Source: Segatella copri | GTDB taxonomy: Bacteria > Bacteroidota > Bacteroidia > Bacteroidales > Bacteroidaceae | NCBI RefSeq assembly: GCF_949820605.1 | Contig: NZ_CATKVU010000006.1 | Span: 2,925,001-2,989,000, forward strand | Direction of reading: 5' to 3' | Length of the DNA: 64,000 bases | Shown: piece by piece, positions 1 to 8,422 of the stretch | Numbering within the stretch: position 1 is the stretch's first letter | Layout of the letters: each line of letters begins with the position of its first letter | The notes under the pieces: model-generated | The model's input: only the letters and a program-made list of their open reading frames with translations | Database searches by the model: none | Told to the model about the DNA's origin: nothing | Made by a program: the position numbers and the translations under genes

Positions 1-1
1 T

Positions 2-1531
2 TCTGTTCCAGCTGATTGCGAGGTCCCTACCCATTCTAAGACCGATCGCACGGCTTTCTTCTACCAAAAGGTATCCAAGGGGAAGAAAACCTATAACTTC
101 ACCCTCACCCGACTGCCGGGCGGCAAGGAGATTCACTATAAGATGATAGTCATCGGCGATCCGCAGGTTACCAATGCCTACAGCCCTTACTATACTTCTC
201 CGGATGATAATCCCATCAAGAAGAGCGATGTAGAAAGATTCACTACCCAGACGATGGCGGATATCAGACAAACCATCAGTTCGCTGCCTGCCGGAACATC
301 GGTCTACGGGCTCAGCATGGGCGATGATGTGCAGTATTATGGCGGCTACAACGCCAAACTGGAGCGTCAGATACGCCAGGCATTGGGCTCTTCAGAGATG
401 CGTCTCTTCTCCGTCATCGGCAATCACGACCAGGATGGTAAGGCGCTCTACCGCAGGAAATGGGAGGAGAATTTCGGTCCTACCGATTTTTCCTTCAATC
501 GTGGTGATGTGCATTACATCTGTATTAACAACTGCTTTTTCCATCACGGAATGGCCTATTATTCGCCGGGCGAACTGCGTGAACGCCAGGTAAAATGGCT
601 GAAGCAGGATTTGGCCCTCACACCAAAGGATATGAAGGTGGTGCTCTGTTATCATATTCCTTTTACCTTCGGCAATGCGCCTTTCAACAAGGCGAAGCCG
701 CTCAGCAATGCCAATGAGCAGGGGCATTATTCCTCTTCCCGTCTCTCGCTGCTGTTATCTCTTTTGAAGCCATTCAAGGGAGGATATGAACTCTTCTGCG
801 GCCATACTCATTTTGCCTGCAACCACGAGATCAATTATCAGGGCGAGGATGTGATGGAGCATTGTCATGCTGCTGCCTGTGGCAATATCTGGCAGTCGAA
901 CATCAACATCTGCGGCACCCCGAACGGATATTATGTCTATAGTTTTGTGGGTACCAGTATCAGCAACTGCTATTACAAGGGAACCTTCTGGGATAAGAGC
1001 AAGCAGATGACCATCTTCCGTGCCCAGACCGATTTCAACGGTGAGAAATATGCCAAAGACTGGCAGTTGGCAACCAACAGAAATATCCTGGTAGCCAATG
1101 TCTTCAATGCTACCAGTCACTGGCGTGTGGTAGCCGTAGAGGATGGCAAGGAATATCTGATGCGCCGCATCAGCAGCAAGGGTCAGGATGCCTTTGCAGC
1201 CGGCTATCATCATAAGTACAGCAAAAGTGTATCCTATCGGTTCGTGAGCAAGGGGAATGGTTATCTCATCATGAACCACCTTTATTATTATACTCCTAGG
1301 AATCCGAATGCCAGAATCATCATCAAAGCATCCGATCCATACGGAAATACCTATACGGCATCGAGCGATGAGGTAACGACAGAGCCTTTCGCCAACTATG
1401 CTCATTATTACGAAAAAGAGTATAAGGAATATAAGAGTAAGAAAGATAAGATGTTGCGGGATTCTATATCTGGCAGACAGAAAGATTCACTTGCTGCAAG
1501 GAAGAAAGATTCTGCAGCAGTACAAAAATAA
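2..1531 (+). CDS. Calcineurin-like metallophosphoesterase, 5' end outside window
   Basis: The frame is open from the first bases of the window, so the visible 509 residues lack the true N-terminus. The ATG at 143 is internal, since coding-like sequence precedes it in frame. Metal-binding motifs of the calcineurin phosphoesterase fold are visible in order: GDPQ just after 143, GDD near 320, GNHD at 419-430 and GHTH at 800-811. The region after the catalytic domain is a long beta-rich extension, matching the Bacteroidetes arrangement of an N-terminal MetallophosN domain, the catalytic core and a MetallophosC domain. The last 30 residues are Lys/Ser/Asp-rich and look like a disordered tail. The substrate is unknown; phosphodiester or phosphomonoester hydrolysis, probably outside the cytoplasm, is inferred from the family. 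A terminator hairpin follows directly. Confidence 0.85.
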   Translation, partial: SVPADCEVPTHSKTDRTAFFYQKVSKGKKTYNFTLTRLPGGKEIHYKMIVIGDPQVTNAYSPYYTSPDDNPIKKSDVERFTTQTMADIRQTISSLPAGTSVYGLSMGDDVQYYGGYNAKLERQIRQALGSSEMRLFSVIGNHDQDGKALYRRKWEENFGPTDFSFNRGDVHYICINNCFFHHGMAYYSPGELRERQVKWLKQDLALTPKDMKVVLCYHIPFTFGNAPFNKAKPLSNANEQGHYSSSRLSLLLSLLKPFKGGYELFCGHTHFACNHEINYQGEDVMEHCHAAACGNIWQSNINICGTPNGYYVYSFVGTSISNCYYKGTFWDKSKQMTIFRAQTDFNGEKYAKDWQLATNRNILVANVFNATSHWRVVAVEDGKEYLMRRISSKGQDAFAAGYHHKYSKSVSYRFVSKGNGYLIMNHLYYYTPRNPNARIIIKASDPYGNTYTASSDEVTTEPFANYAHYYEKEYKEYKSKKDKMLRDSISGRQKDSLAARKKDSAAVQK

Positions 1532-1533
1532 AA

Positions 1534-1573
1534 AGAGAGGGTGCGTCATAAGTTGATGATGCACCCTCTTTTT
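1534..1573. terminator. Bidirectional terminator hairpin
   Basis: An inverted repeat (AGAGGGTGC ... GCACCCTCT, extended by GTCAT/ATGAT with one wobble pair) lies between convergent genes and has A-runs on the left and T-runs on the right. It can stop transcription from both the phosphoesterase and cysS. Its sequence resembles the terminal repeats of the IS1182-type element at 15167 and 17092. Confidence 0.75.
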
Positions 1574-1578
1574 AAATA

Positions 1579-3069
1579 TTATTTGTTCAGTTTCCAGGTA
1601 ACACCATCTTTGGTGTCCTTTACCTCGAAGCCGGCTTCAGCCAGGGCATCGCGAATCTGGTCGCTGGTAGCCCAGTCCTTGGCCGCCTTTGCCTTGGCAC
1701 GCAGGTCGAGAACCATATCCACTACCTTGCCATAAGCTTCTTCACGAGCATCATTGTTGGCTCCCTTCTCACTCTTCAGACCGAGCAGGTCGAAGGTGAA
1801 GAGATGCATGGTGTCTGAAAGCTCCTTCAGGTCTTCGGCAGAGATGTTTGCCTTGTGGTCGAGGGCTGTGTTGATTACGTGGCAAGCCTCGAAGAGATAG
1901 CTGATGACAAGCTGAGTCTGGAAGTCATCATTCATTGCATCGTAGCAGCGCTGGCGCAATTCGCTTACGAACTTCTTCACCTGCTCATCGCTCTGCTTAG
2001 CCACAGGCACACGCTCCAGGTCGTTCAAACCATTCATCAGGCGCTCCAATCCCTTCTGGCTAGCCTTCAATGCATCGTTAGAGAAATCTACGGTGCTGCG
2101 GTAGTGGGCAGAGAGGATGAAGAAACGGATGGTCATTGGCGAATAAGCCTGTTCCAGACTGTCGTGATTGCCAGTAAAGAACTGCTCCAGAGTGATGAAG
2201 TTGCCAAGACTCTTACCCATCTTCTGACCGTTGATGGTAATCATATTGTTGTGCATCCAGTAACGAACCATCTGGTCGCCCTGAGAAGCCACAGCTTGCG
2301 CAATCTCGCACTCATGGTGAGGGAAAATCAAATCCATGCCACCACCGTGAATATCAAAGTGGCTGCCCAAGTACTTGCGTCCCATCGCAGTACACTCGCA
2401 GTGCCAGCCAGGGAAACCATCACTCCAAGGACTAGGCCAGCGCATGATATGCTCAGGTGAAGCCTTCTTCCAGAGGGCGAAGTCAGCCTGGTTCTTCTTC
2501 TCGCCGATACCAGCCAGCTCGCGGCTCTCGTTGATAACGTTCTCCAGGTTACGTCCGGAGAGGATACCGTACTTATGATCCTTGTTATACTTCTCGATGT
2601 CGAAGTAGATAGAGCCGTTACTCTCGTATGCATAGCCATTGTCCAGAATTTCCTGAACCAGTTTCTCTTGTTCGATGATATGGCCTGTGGCATGAGGCTC
2701 AATGCTAGGAGGGAGTACGTTCAGCGCCTCCATGGCATCGTGGTATCGGTTGGTGTAGTACTGCGCAATCTCCATTGGCTCCAACTGCTCCAGGCGAGCC
2801 TTCTTCTCAATCTTGTCGTCGCCCTCATCTGCATCGTGCTCCAGGTGGCCCACGTCGGTAATGTTTCTAACGTAGCGAACCTTATAGCCCAGGTGCTTGA
2901 GATAGCGGAAGAGTATATCGAATGTGATGGCTGGTCGTGCATGACCGAGATGCGGATCGCCATACACGGTAGGGCCACAAACATACATGCCCACGTTAGG
3001 AGCGTGGAGCGGAGTGAATCTCTCTTTCGTACGAGTGAGAGTGTTATAGATCAATAATTTCTGTTCCAT
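1579..3069 (-). CDS. cysS: Cysteinyl-tRNA synthetase
   Basis: The 496-residue class I aminoacyl-tRNA synthetase charges tRNA-Cys with cysteine in the cytoplasm. The zinc-ligand Cys of CGPTVYG is at residue 31, the HIGH-equivalent HLGH at 40-43, the [10 protein letters not shown] and HHECE zinc-site motifs follow, and the KMSKS-equivalent KMGKS lies in the second half. Length is normal for bacterial CysRS, and the C-terminal helical anticodon region is complete. The start agrees with a minus-strand TAACTTTG box about 40 bases upstream. It stands alone, convergent with the phosphoesterase. Confidence 0.98.
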   Translation of the reverse strand: MEQKLLIYNTLTRTKERFTPLHAPNVGMYVCGPTVYGDPHLGHARPAITFDILFRYLKHLGYKVRYVRNITDVGHLEHDADEGDDKIEKKARLEQLEPMEIAQYYTNRYHDAMEALNVLPPSIEPHATGHIIEQEKLVQEILDNGYAYESNGSIYFDIEKYNKDHKYGILSGRNLENVINESRELAGIGEKKNQADFALWKKASPEHIMRWPSPWSDGFPGWHCECTAMGRKYLGSHFDIHGGGMDLIFPHHECEIAQAVASQGDQMVRYWMHNNMITINGQKMGKSLGNFITLEQFFTGNHDSLEQAYSPMTIRFFILSAHYRSTVDFSNDALKASQKGLERLMNGLNDLERVPVAKQSDEQVKKFVSELRQRCYDAMNDDFQTQLVISYLFEACHVINTALDHKANISAEDLKELSDTMHLFTFDLLGLKSEKGANNDAREEAYGKVVDMVLDLRAKAKAAKDWATSDQIRDALAEAGFEVKDTKDGVTWKLNK

Positions 3070-3110
3070 CTTGTATGAACCTTATTTTTATATTATTTAT
3101 ATTTTGAGTG

Positions 3111-3118
3111 CAAAGTTA
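3111..3118 (-). promoter_or_regulatory. Promoter -7 box for cysS
   Basis: TAACTTTG on the minus strand matches the Bacteroidetes TAnnTTTG -7 element. No clean -33 TTTG is seen at the usual distance. Confidence 0.6.
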
Positions 3119-3159
3119 ATGCTTTTTTTCGAGTTATCGGGCTAAAAGGCTACAAAAAG

Positions 3160-3191
3160 TTTGGTTAATCAAGAAAAATACCTTAACTTTG
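3160..3191 (+). promoter_or_regulatory. Promoter for the AAA-ATPase/nuclease-like gene
   Basis: TTTG at 3160-3163 and TAACTTTG at 3184-3191 are separated by 20 bases, the typical Bacteroidetes spacing. The gene starts 26 bases downstream. Confidence 0.7.
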
Positions 3192-3216
3192 CCACCATAA
3201 TTAAAGGGAATCGCTT

Positions 3217-4788
3217 ATGAAAGGTAGAAGATATCCTCTCGGAATACAGACTTTCAAGAATATCATAGAGGGAGATTATGTATATGTAGATAAGACCGAC
3301 TTAATCTATGAGTTGGTGCATGAGAAGAAATATTGCTTTCTGAGTCGTCCTCGACGATTCGGAAAGTCACTCCTTGTCACAACCCTACAAGCCTACTTCG
3401 AAGGAAAGAAAGAGCTATTCAAAGGGTTGAAGCTGGAAGCCTTGGAAAAAGATTGGGAGAATTACCCCGTAATCCATCTTGATCTTAGCAAGGGTAAATA
3501 CTATAGTATGGAAAGCCTGATAGAAACTCTGAATAAGATTCTTGAACCATACGAGGATTTATACCAAATAACTTCTGTTAGTACCGAAGCTTTTAATGTT
3601 CGATTGATTCGCATTATCAATGCCGCCAAGCAAAAGACTGGCAAGAATGTGGTTGTGCTTATCGATGAATATGATGCGCCGATGCACGACTCTATGAAAG
3701 ACAAGGATTTGCAGGACAGGATACGTGACATCATGCGCAACTTCTTCAGCCCTCTGAAGGCAGAAGAGGACAATCTTCATTTTGTCTTTTTAACTGGTAT
3801 CTCCAAGTTTAGCCAGCTGAGCATCTTCAGCGAACTGAACAATATCACGAATATCAGCATGTGGGACAAGTACAGTTCTATCTGTGGCATCAGCAAGGAA
3901 GAGCTCTTGGAAAATTTCCACGATGATATAGAGGAATTGGCGCAAGCCAATGATATGAACTATGAGGAGGCCTTAGCTGAACTGAGATATAATTACGATG
4001 GCTACCACTTTAGTGGGAAAGGTGCCGATATGTATAATCCTTACAGCATGTTCAATTGCTTAGAGACTCATGAGTTTGATAGCTATTGGTTCTCTACTGG
4101 CACTCCTACCTTCCTGATAGAACTGCTACAAGAGAAAAATATTGATATGCTCCAGCTAGACGATATTTGGACAACCTCCGACCGCTTCGATACTCCAACA
4201 GAGAAGATTGTTGACCCTGTGCCGGTATTATACCAAAGCGGCTATCTCACAATCAAGTCATACAATCGTTTGGCGAAATTATACAAGCTTGCCTTCCCTA
4301 ACGAAGAGGTTCGCAAGGGCTTCTCCAACAGCCTCTTCCGCTATTATGCCCCAGACGGCATGGGCGACCGTGACGCTATCTACATGGCATGGGCAAAGAA
4401 CTTCATCCTGAGTGCTGAGGATAATATGGAGGCATTCCTCCCTCATCTCCAGACTTTCTACAAGAAGTTCCCATACACATTGGTCAACAACAATGAGCGC
4501 CATTACCAAGCCGTGCTCTACACCATATTATTAATCCTCGGATGCGATGTTACTCCAGAGATGCCTACATCTGATGGCAGAATCGACATGGTGCTGAAAA
4601 CCAAGCGCAGCATCTATGTATTGGAACTGAAATACAAGAAGGATGCAGAGGCAGCGATAGAGCAAATCGACAGCAAGGACTATCTCGCAGCCTTCGCCGA
4701 TGACAGCAGAAAGAAATACAAGGTGGGCATCAACTTCTCGGAAGACCGAAGAAGCATCGACGACTGGAAAGTGGAGGCACTGGCATAA
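3217..4788 (+). CDS. AAA-ATPase-like / PD-(D/E)XK nuclease superfamily protein
   Basis: The 523-residue protein has the domain order of the large family carrying an AAA-ATPase-like domain (PF09820) and a C-terminal PDDEXK_9 domain (PF08011). The P-loop-like motif SRPRRFGKS is at residues 43-51, Walker-B-like VVVLIDEYD lies near residue 150, and the C-terminal end carries RIDMVL followed by YVLELKYKK, the D...ExK core of the nuclease fold. The family is expanded in Bacteroidetes and is often found near mobile DNA; its biological role is not established. The gene is monocistronic with its own promoter. Confidence 0.88.
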   Translation: MKGRRYPLGIQTFKNIIEGDYVYVDKTDLIYELVHEKKYCFLSRPRRFGKSLLVTTLQAYFEGKKELFKGLKLEALEKDWENYPVIHLDLSKGKYYSMESLIETLNKILEPYEDLYQITSVSTEAFNVRLIRIINAAKQKTGKNVVVLIDEYDAPMHDSMKDKDLQDRIRDIMRNFFSPLKAEEDNLHFVFLTGISKFSQLSIFSELNNITNISMWDKYSSICGISKEELLENFHDDIEELAQANDMNYEEALAELRYNYDGYHFSGKGADMYNPYSMFNCLETHEFDSYWFSTGTPTFLIELLQEKNIDMLQLDDIWTTSDRFDTPTEKIVDPVPVLYQSGYLTIKSYNRLAKLYKLAFPNEEVRKGFSNSLFRYYAPDGMGDRDAIYMAWAKNFILSAEDNMEAFLPHLQTFYKKFPYTLVNNNERHYQAVLYTILLILGCDVTPEMPTSDGRIDMVLKTKRSIYVLELKYKKDAEAAIEQIDSKDYLAAFADDSRKKYKVGINFSEDRRSIDDWKVEALA

Positions 4789-4904
4789 CACTGCTTTTTT
4801 GCATAAAGTAAGCGATTTCTGCATATATATTCACTATTCGTAAGCTTTTTGCCTTGTATTTGCATAAAATTATCAAATTATTAGCGTATATCGAAAATTA
4901 TGTG

Positions 4905-4912
4905 TAACTTTG
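4905..4912 (+). promoter_or_regulatory. Promoter -7 box for the CoA-transferase gene
   Basis: TAACTTTG matches the Bacteroidetes -7 element and leaves a leader of about 65 bases. The -33 region is AT-rich without a clear TTTG. Confidence 0.55.
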
Positions 4913-4984
4913 TAGCCGCAAACTGTTATCAATTATCAAGAAGGCGGCTATAAGTTCCGCTAATGAGTATTAAGTTAGAAGAAA

Positions 4985-6490
4985 ATGGCATATACAAGAT
5001 TGAGTGCTGCCGAAGCGGCAGCGATGATTAACGATCAAGATACAATCGGATTGAGTGGTTTCACACCAAACGGCGTGCCTAAGGCAACCTTCCGCGAACT
5101 ATCCAAGAGAGCCGTGGCTGAGCACGAGGCGGGCAGACCTTTCCAGGTGAGCATCCTCACGGGTGCTTCTACCTCGCAGAGTATCGAAGGTGACATGGCA
5201 GCAGCCCATGCCATCAAGTTCCGTGCGCCATTTTCTACCAACAAGGATTTTAGAACTCATACCAACCTGGGCGAGATTGATTATGAGGATATGCACCTCG
5301 GCCACATGGCTGAGCGCCTGCGCCGTGGTTTCTATGGCGAACTAGACCTTGCCATCATCGAAGTTTCTGATTTGGAAGAAGGCGAAACTACCTGCAAGGC
5401 ATTCCTTACCTCTGCCGGTGGCATCGTTCCTACCATCGTTAGATTGGCAAAGAAGGTGCTCATCGAGAAGAATACCTTCCACAGTCCTGCCTCCCGCTAT
5501 CTGCACGATGTATATGAGATAGCAGAATGCCCATTCCGCACACCTATCCCAATCTTGAATGTGGGCGATAGAATAGGTAAAGAGTATGTGGAGATTGATG
5601 CACATAAGATTGTGGGTGTGGTGGAATGCAACATCCCGGAGGAGGCGCGTGCCTTCAAACCTCTCGACCCTGTGACGGAACAGATGGGCCACAACGTTGC
5701 TGATTTCCTGGTCAGCGACTTGAAGAAGGGACATATTCCTCCTCAGTTCCTGCCTTTGCAGAGCGGAGTGGGCGTAACTTCCAATGCCGTTCTTGAGGCA
5801 TTAGGACAGAACCCTAACGTGCCGGTATTCAGCGTTTATACCGAGGTGGTTCAGGATGCTGTAGTGAAATACATGCGCGAGGGAAGAATCAAGGATGCTT
5901 CCTGCTCTTCGCTCACCGTAACAAACGATACATTGAAAGAGGTGTATGATGATATTGATTACTTCAAGAAGCATCTCACCATCCGCCAGAGTGAGATTTC
6001 AAACTCTCCTGAGGTCATCCGTCGTCTGGGTGTCATCGCCATGAACACCGCCATTGAGTGCGATATCTACGGCAATGAGAACTCCAGCCATATCTGCGGC
6101 AGCAAGCTGATGAATGGTATCGGCGGTTCCTGCGATTACGAGCGCAATGGTTACATTTCTATCTTCACCACGCAGAGTACCACCAAGAACGGTTGCATTT
6201 CAGCCATTGTTCCTATGTGCAGTCACGTGGATAGCACCGAGCACGATGTGGATGTGATTGTTACCGAACAGGGAGTAGCCGATCTCCGTGGCAAAGGCCC
6301 ATTGCGCCGTGCCAAAGAGATTATCGAGAACTGTGCCCATCCGGATTACCGCCCTATGCTCCGTGAGTATCTGAAGTTTGCCGAGAAGGGCCACGAGCCA
6401 CAGAGCATGCGTGCTGCCCTCGCCATGCACGATACCTTCCTGAAGAAGGGCGATATGAGATTGACAGATTTCGGAGAATATCTGAAATAA
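4985..6490 (+). CDS. Acetyl-CoA hydrolase/transferase family (succinyl-CoA:acetate CoA-transferase type)
   Basis: The 501-residue protein has the full length of the Cat1/AarC-type CoA-transferases. Visible family motifs are the N-terminal GLSGFTPNGVPK, YTEVVQD carrying the expected catalytic glutamate, the glycine-rich GIGGSCDYERNG, and VTEQGVADLRGKGP near the C-terminus. It should move CoA between short-chain acids, most likely succinate/succinyl-CoA and acetate, as used in succinate- and propionate-forming fermentation. The substrate pair is inferred. It is monocistronic. Confidence 0.93.
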   Translation: MAYTRLSAAEAAAMINDQDTIGLSGFTPNGVPKATFRELSKRAVAEHEAGRPFQVSILTGASTSQSIEGDMAAAHAIKFRAPFSTNKDFRTHTNLGEIDYEDMHLGHMAERLRRGFYGELDLAIIEVSDLEEGETTCKAFLTSAGGIVPTIVRLAKKVLIEKNTFHSPASRYLHDVYEIAECPFRTPIPILNVGDRIGKEYVEIDAHKIVGVVECNIPEEARAFKPLDPVTEQMGHNVADFLVSDLKKGHIPPQFLPLQSGVGVTSNAVLEALGQNPNVPVFSVYTEVVQDAVVKYMREGRIKDASCSSLTVTNDTLKEVYDDIDYFKKHLTIRQSEISNSPEVIRRLGVIAMNTAIECDIYGNENSSHICGSKLMNGIGGSCDYERNGYISIFTTQSTTKNGCISAIVPMCSHVDSTEHDVDVIVTEQGVADLRGKGPLRRAKEIIENCAHPDYRPMLREYLKFAEKGHEPQSMRAALAMHDTFLKKGDMRLTDFGEYLK

Positions 6491-6570
6491 GAGAAGGCCG
6501 AAAGATTGTGAAAACCGAGAAGACAAATCTTTCATAGATGACTCAGAAAAATATCGAATTATATGATAAG

Positions 6571-6590
6571 CGGGTGTGTCATAAGTCTAG
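6571..6590. repeat. Orphan copy of an IS1182-type terminal repeat motif
   Basis: GGGTGTGTCATAAGTCT here is identical to the outer part of the terminal repeat at 15169, but no partner or transposase of that type lies beside it. It could be a scar or part of a dispersed terminator-like repeat. Confidence 0.4.
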
Positions 6591-6625
6591 ATAATGGCAG
6601 CCGAGGACGGGCTGAAGGCCCAAAA

Positions 6626-6653
6626 GCTCCTAGCCCAGGGCAACGCCCTGGGT
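6626..6653. repeat. REP-like palindromic repeat, copy 1
   Basis: CCCAGGGC and GCCCTGGG form an 8-bp stem with an AAC loop, preceded by AGCTCCTAG. A near-identical core occurs at 8036-8063 on the other side of the IS110 element. The form resembles REP sequences of Bacteroidetes genomes. Confidence 0.6.
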
Positions 6654-6720
6654 ATAAAAGCAATCAGCAAGGCGCCCTGTTTTACTCTAATTGAGCAAGC
6701 TTTGAGCGTGTTTTTTAACG

Positions 6721-7728
6721 TTAATTATATTTAACGACCCTTGGGTCTTGCCTGATGAAGTTTGCGTCATAGTATTCACCTTTTTCCACGAGGGTGAATA
6801 TGATCCTTAGCAACTTGTTTGCTATGGCATTTAGTACATAATGACGCGGCTTTTTATCTATTAAAGTACGTCTCTCGTAATACAGTTTAATCTCCTTGTT
6901 GTGCAATCTGGCGCTTTCTGCGCAGATGTACAACAAGGTCTTTGACCGTCTATTACCAATCTTGGATATATGTGCTCCCTTGTCCATTTTCCCCGATGAT
7001 TTTTCGTATGGCGCAGTTCCTGCATAAGCAGCATATTGGCGCGCTGTAGTTATTTTTGTGAAATTCTCTGTTTTTACCAATAGTTCTACTGCGGTAATCA
7101 GCCCAACTCCATCGACACTTTTAACAAGCTCATAGTTGTGGCGAATGCTCTCATGTCCATTTATGACTTTCAACATTTCTTTTTCCGTCTCTGCAATTTC
7201 CGTGTCCAACATCTCTTTGATACAGTCCATGCTTCGCTTGACGGCAAGACTTCTGATAGGACGACAATCCTCGCTCTTGTCGGCTGTTATTAGCTGCTTA
7301 CGCTGTTCTACAAGCATTTCTCGGTGGCGCGCCAATTGACGAAGCTCATATAGAGCCTCTTCTGGAAACGTCTTGTATTTCAGCTTATCAGGATATCTCT
7401 CTCCAAAATCTCTGAGCAGTGCACAATCCAGGACATCCGTCTTGGCACGGTCAGGGGTAGCTCTGTATCTATGGATGACATATCCACCCACAAAGGCAAT
7501 CTTCACATTGCTATCCATGCAGCACTTCAAGAGAGTATCACCATAAACTCCGGTATGCTCAGCAACCAATACAGCATCGCTTGGAAGGGTTTCTAAAAAC
7601 CTTCCGATACTCTTAAAATTGTTCTTTACAACCTTATGTGAAGGTTGGTTTGATACTTTTTTTGATGTCAAGTCGAAAAAACTTACGTCAAATTTCTCTT
7701 TTGCCAAATCTATTCCGTATATTTGCAT
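6721..7728 (-). CDS. IS110-family DEDD transposase/recombinase
   Basis: The 335-residue protein has the N-terminal RuvC-like DEDD domain: GIDLAKEKFDV at residues 4-14 with the first Asp, VAEHTGVYG with the Glu, and RAKTDVLDC with the Asp pair. The C-terminal Transposase_20 domain begins at VDGVGLITA and carries AYAGTAPYEKSSGK with the presumed catalytic serine. Length is typical (about 330 residues) and the frame is intact, so it may be active. Related IS110 enzymes use a bridge RNA made from the non-coding end next to the gene. Confidence 0.93.
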   Translation of the reverse strand: MQIYGIDLAKEKFDVSFFDLTSKKVSNQPSHKVVKNNFKSIGRFLETLPSDAVLVAEHTGVYGDTLLKCCMDSNVKIAFVGGYVIHRYRATPDRAKTDVLDCALLRDFGERYPDKLKYKTFPEEALYELRQLARHREMLVEQRKQLITADKSEDCRPIRSLAVKRSMDCIKEMLDTEIAETEKEMLKVINGHESIRHNYELVKSVDGVGLITAVELLVKTENFTKITTARQYAAYAGTAPYEKSSGKMDKGAHISKIGNRRSKTLLYICAESARLHNKEIKLYYERRTLIDKKPRHYVLNAIANKLLRIIFTLVEKGEYYDANFIRQDPRVVKYN

Positions 7729-7744
7729 TTTGAATGAAGTTTTT

Positions 7745-7949
7745 AATAAGAAGGGTGCTCCGTTCTGAGCGGCTACAACTATACTACGAGTCCTGTCTTG
7801 TTCTACACAAGCAGGCTAATTTACTCTCAAGCTTCTGCTCAGAAAATATCCAGTTCCCCAAACAGGGCTAAGCCTTTACTATGCTAGAAGGGGCACAGGG
7901 TTAACGCTGGATATGGAGTATTCTTCTTTTTTTATTGTACTTATCTAAT
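7745..7949 (-). ncRNA. Candidate IS110 bridge RNA
   Basis: The non-coding segment just upstream of the recombinase start can fold into several stem-loops on the minus strand. An outer stem pairs ATATCCAG (7846-7853) with CTGGATAT (7907-7914) around a 53-base loop region. A second stem, CCTG-CTTGT with ACAAG-CAGG and a one-base bulge, lies at 7792-7815. A third, GCTC/GAGC, lies at 7757-7770. A minus-strand TAACTTTG box at 7963-7956 would start transcription close to 7949. Length and position fit the IS621 bridge RNA. No target or donor loop could be matched to a known element end. Confidence 0.45.
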
Positions 7950-7955
7950 TTTCTG

Positions 7956-7963
7956 CAAAGTTA
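7956..7963 (-). promoter_or_regulatory. -7 box for the candidate bridge RNA / IS110 gene
   Basis: TAACTTTG on the minus strand matches the Bacteroidetes -7 element; the -33 region is poor. Confidence 0.45.
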
Positions 7964-8023
7964 ACAAAAGTTTGCAGATATAAAGATTTTCACCTCTTTA
8001 TTTTTCCAAGTGCAAATATAATA

Positions 8024-8082
8024 GAAAGGGCAGAAGCCCCTAGCCCAGGGCATCGCCCTGGGCTAGGGGCTTCTACCCTTTC
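8024..8082. repeat. Long near-perfect inverted repeat containing REP-like copy 2
   Basis: Two 28-base arms (8024-8051 and 8055-8082) match with a single mismatch around a 3-base ATC loop. The inner part repeats the REP-like core found at 6626. Such a hairpin would be very stable as RNA or single-stranded DNA, and there is no T-run to make it a standard terminator. Confidence 0.8.
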
Positions 8083-8406
8083 AGGGCGTGTGGGGCTTAC
8101 TTGCGAAAGTTCAGGATATTACAAAATAAAAATGGTGTTTTTTATTCGGTACCAGCGAATAAAATAGTGTAATTCTATTCGCCGTCACCGAATAAAATCA
8201 ATATAATGTTATATTTTGCTATAAGAATAAAAATACACCGTTGGGTGGATGATATGGTTGTATGGTGGATAGTATCATAGATATTGTCGGTGATATTCTT
8301 GCCAACGTACTTGCCTTGGTAGCTGTCCCAAGGCGCAACAATGGAGAAGATAGCTTAATAATCATTAAGATTTTTGCAGAAACACACAATTTCGGAAATT
8401 TAGCTG
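8083..8406. other. Non-coding stretch with two tandem small inverted repeats
   Basis: No gene is seen. Two hairpins with 7-base loops lie at 8140-8164 (TTTTATTCG/CGAATAAAA) and 8176-8194 (TATTCG/CGAATA), with centres 33 bp apart. They may be regulator sites; the rest is AT-rich with nothing recognisable. Confidence 0.45.
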
Positions 8407-8414
8407 TATCTTTG
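8407..8414 (+). promoter_or_regulatory. Promoter -7 box for the AlbA/ATPase gene
   Basis: TATCTTTG matches TAnnTTTG. Transcription should start near 8421, so the first ATG (8423) would be almost leaderless and the ATG at 8444 is the better start. Confidence 0.55.
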
Positions 8415-8422
8415 TATTCCTA

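Larger units (their letters stand above)
6700..7963 (-). mobile_element. IS110-family insertion sequence (ends approximate)
   Basis: The element consists of the DEDD recombinase gene at 6721-7728 and a structured non-coding segment upstream of it (7745-7949). IS110 elements lack terminal inverted repeats, so exact ends cannot be read from sequence alone; the limits given are approximate. REP-like repeats bracket it on both sides, in line with the known taste of IS110 relatives such as IS621 for REP targets. Confidence 0.6.

Noticed and set aside
755-1405. Long antisense open frame inside the phosphoesterase gene
   Set aside because: The opposite frame has clear catalytic motifs; this is a shadow frame.
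1855-2460. Plus-strand open frame inside cysS
   Set aside because: cysS motifs on the minus strand explain the region fully.
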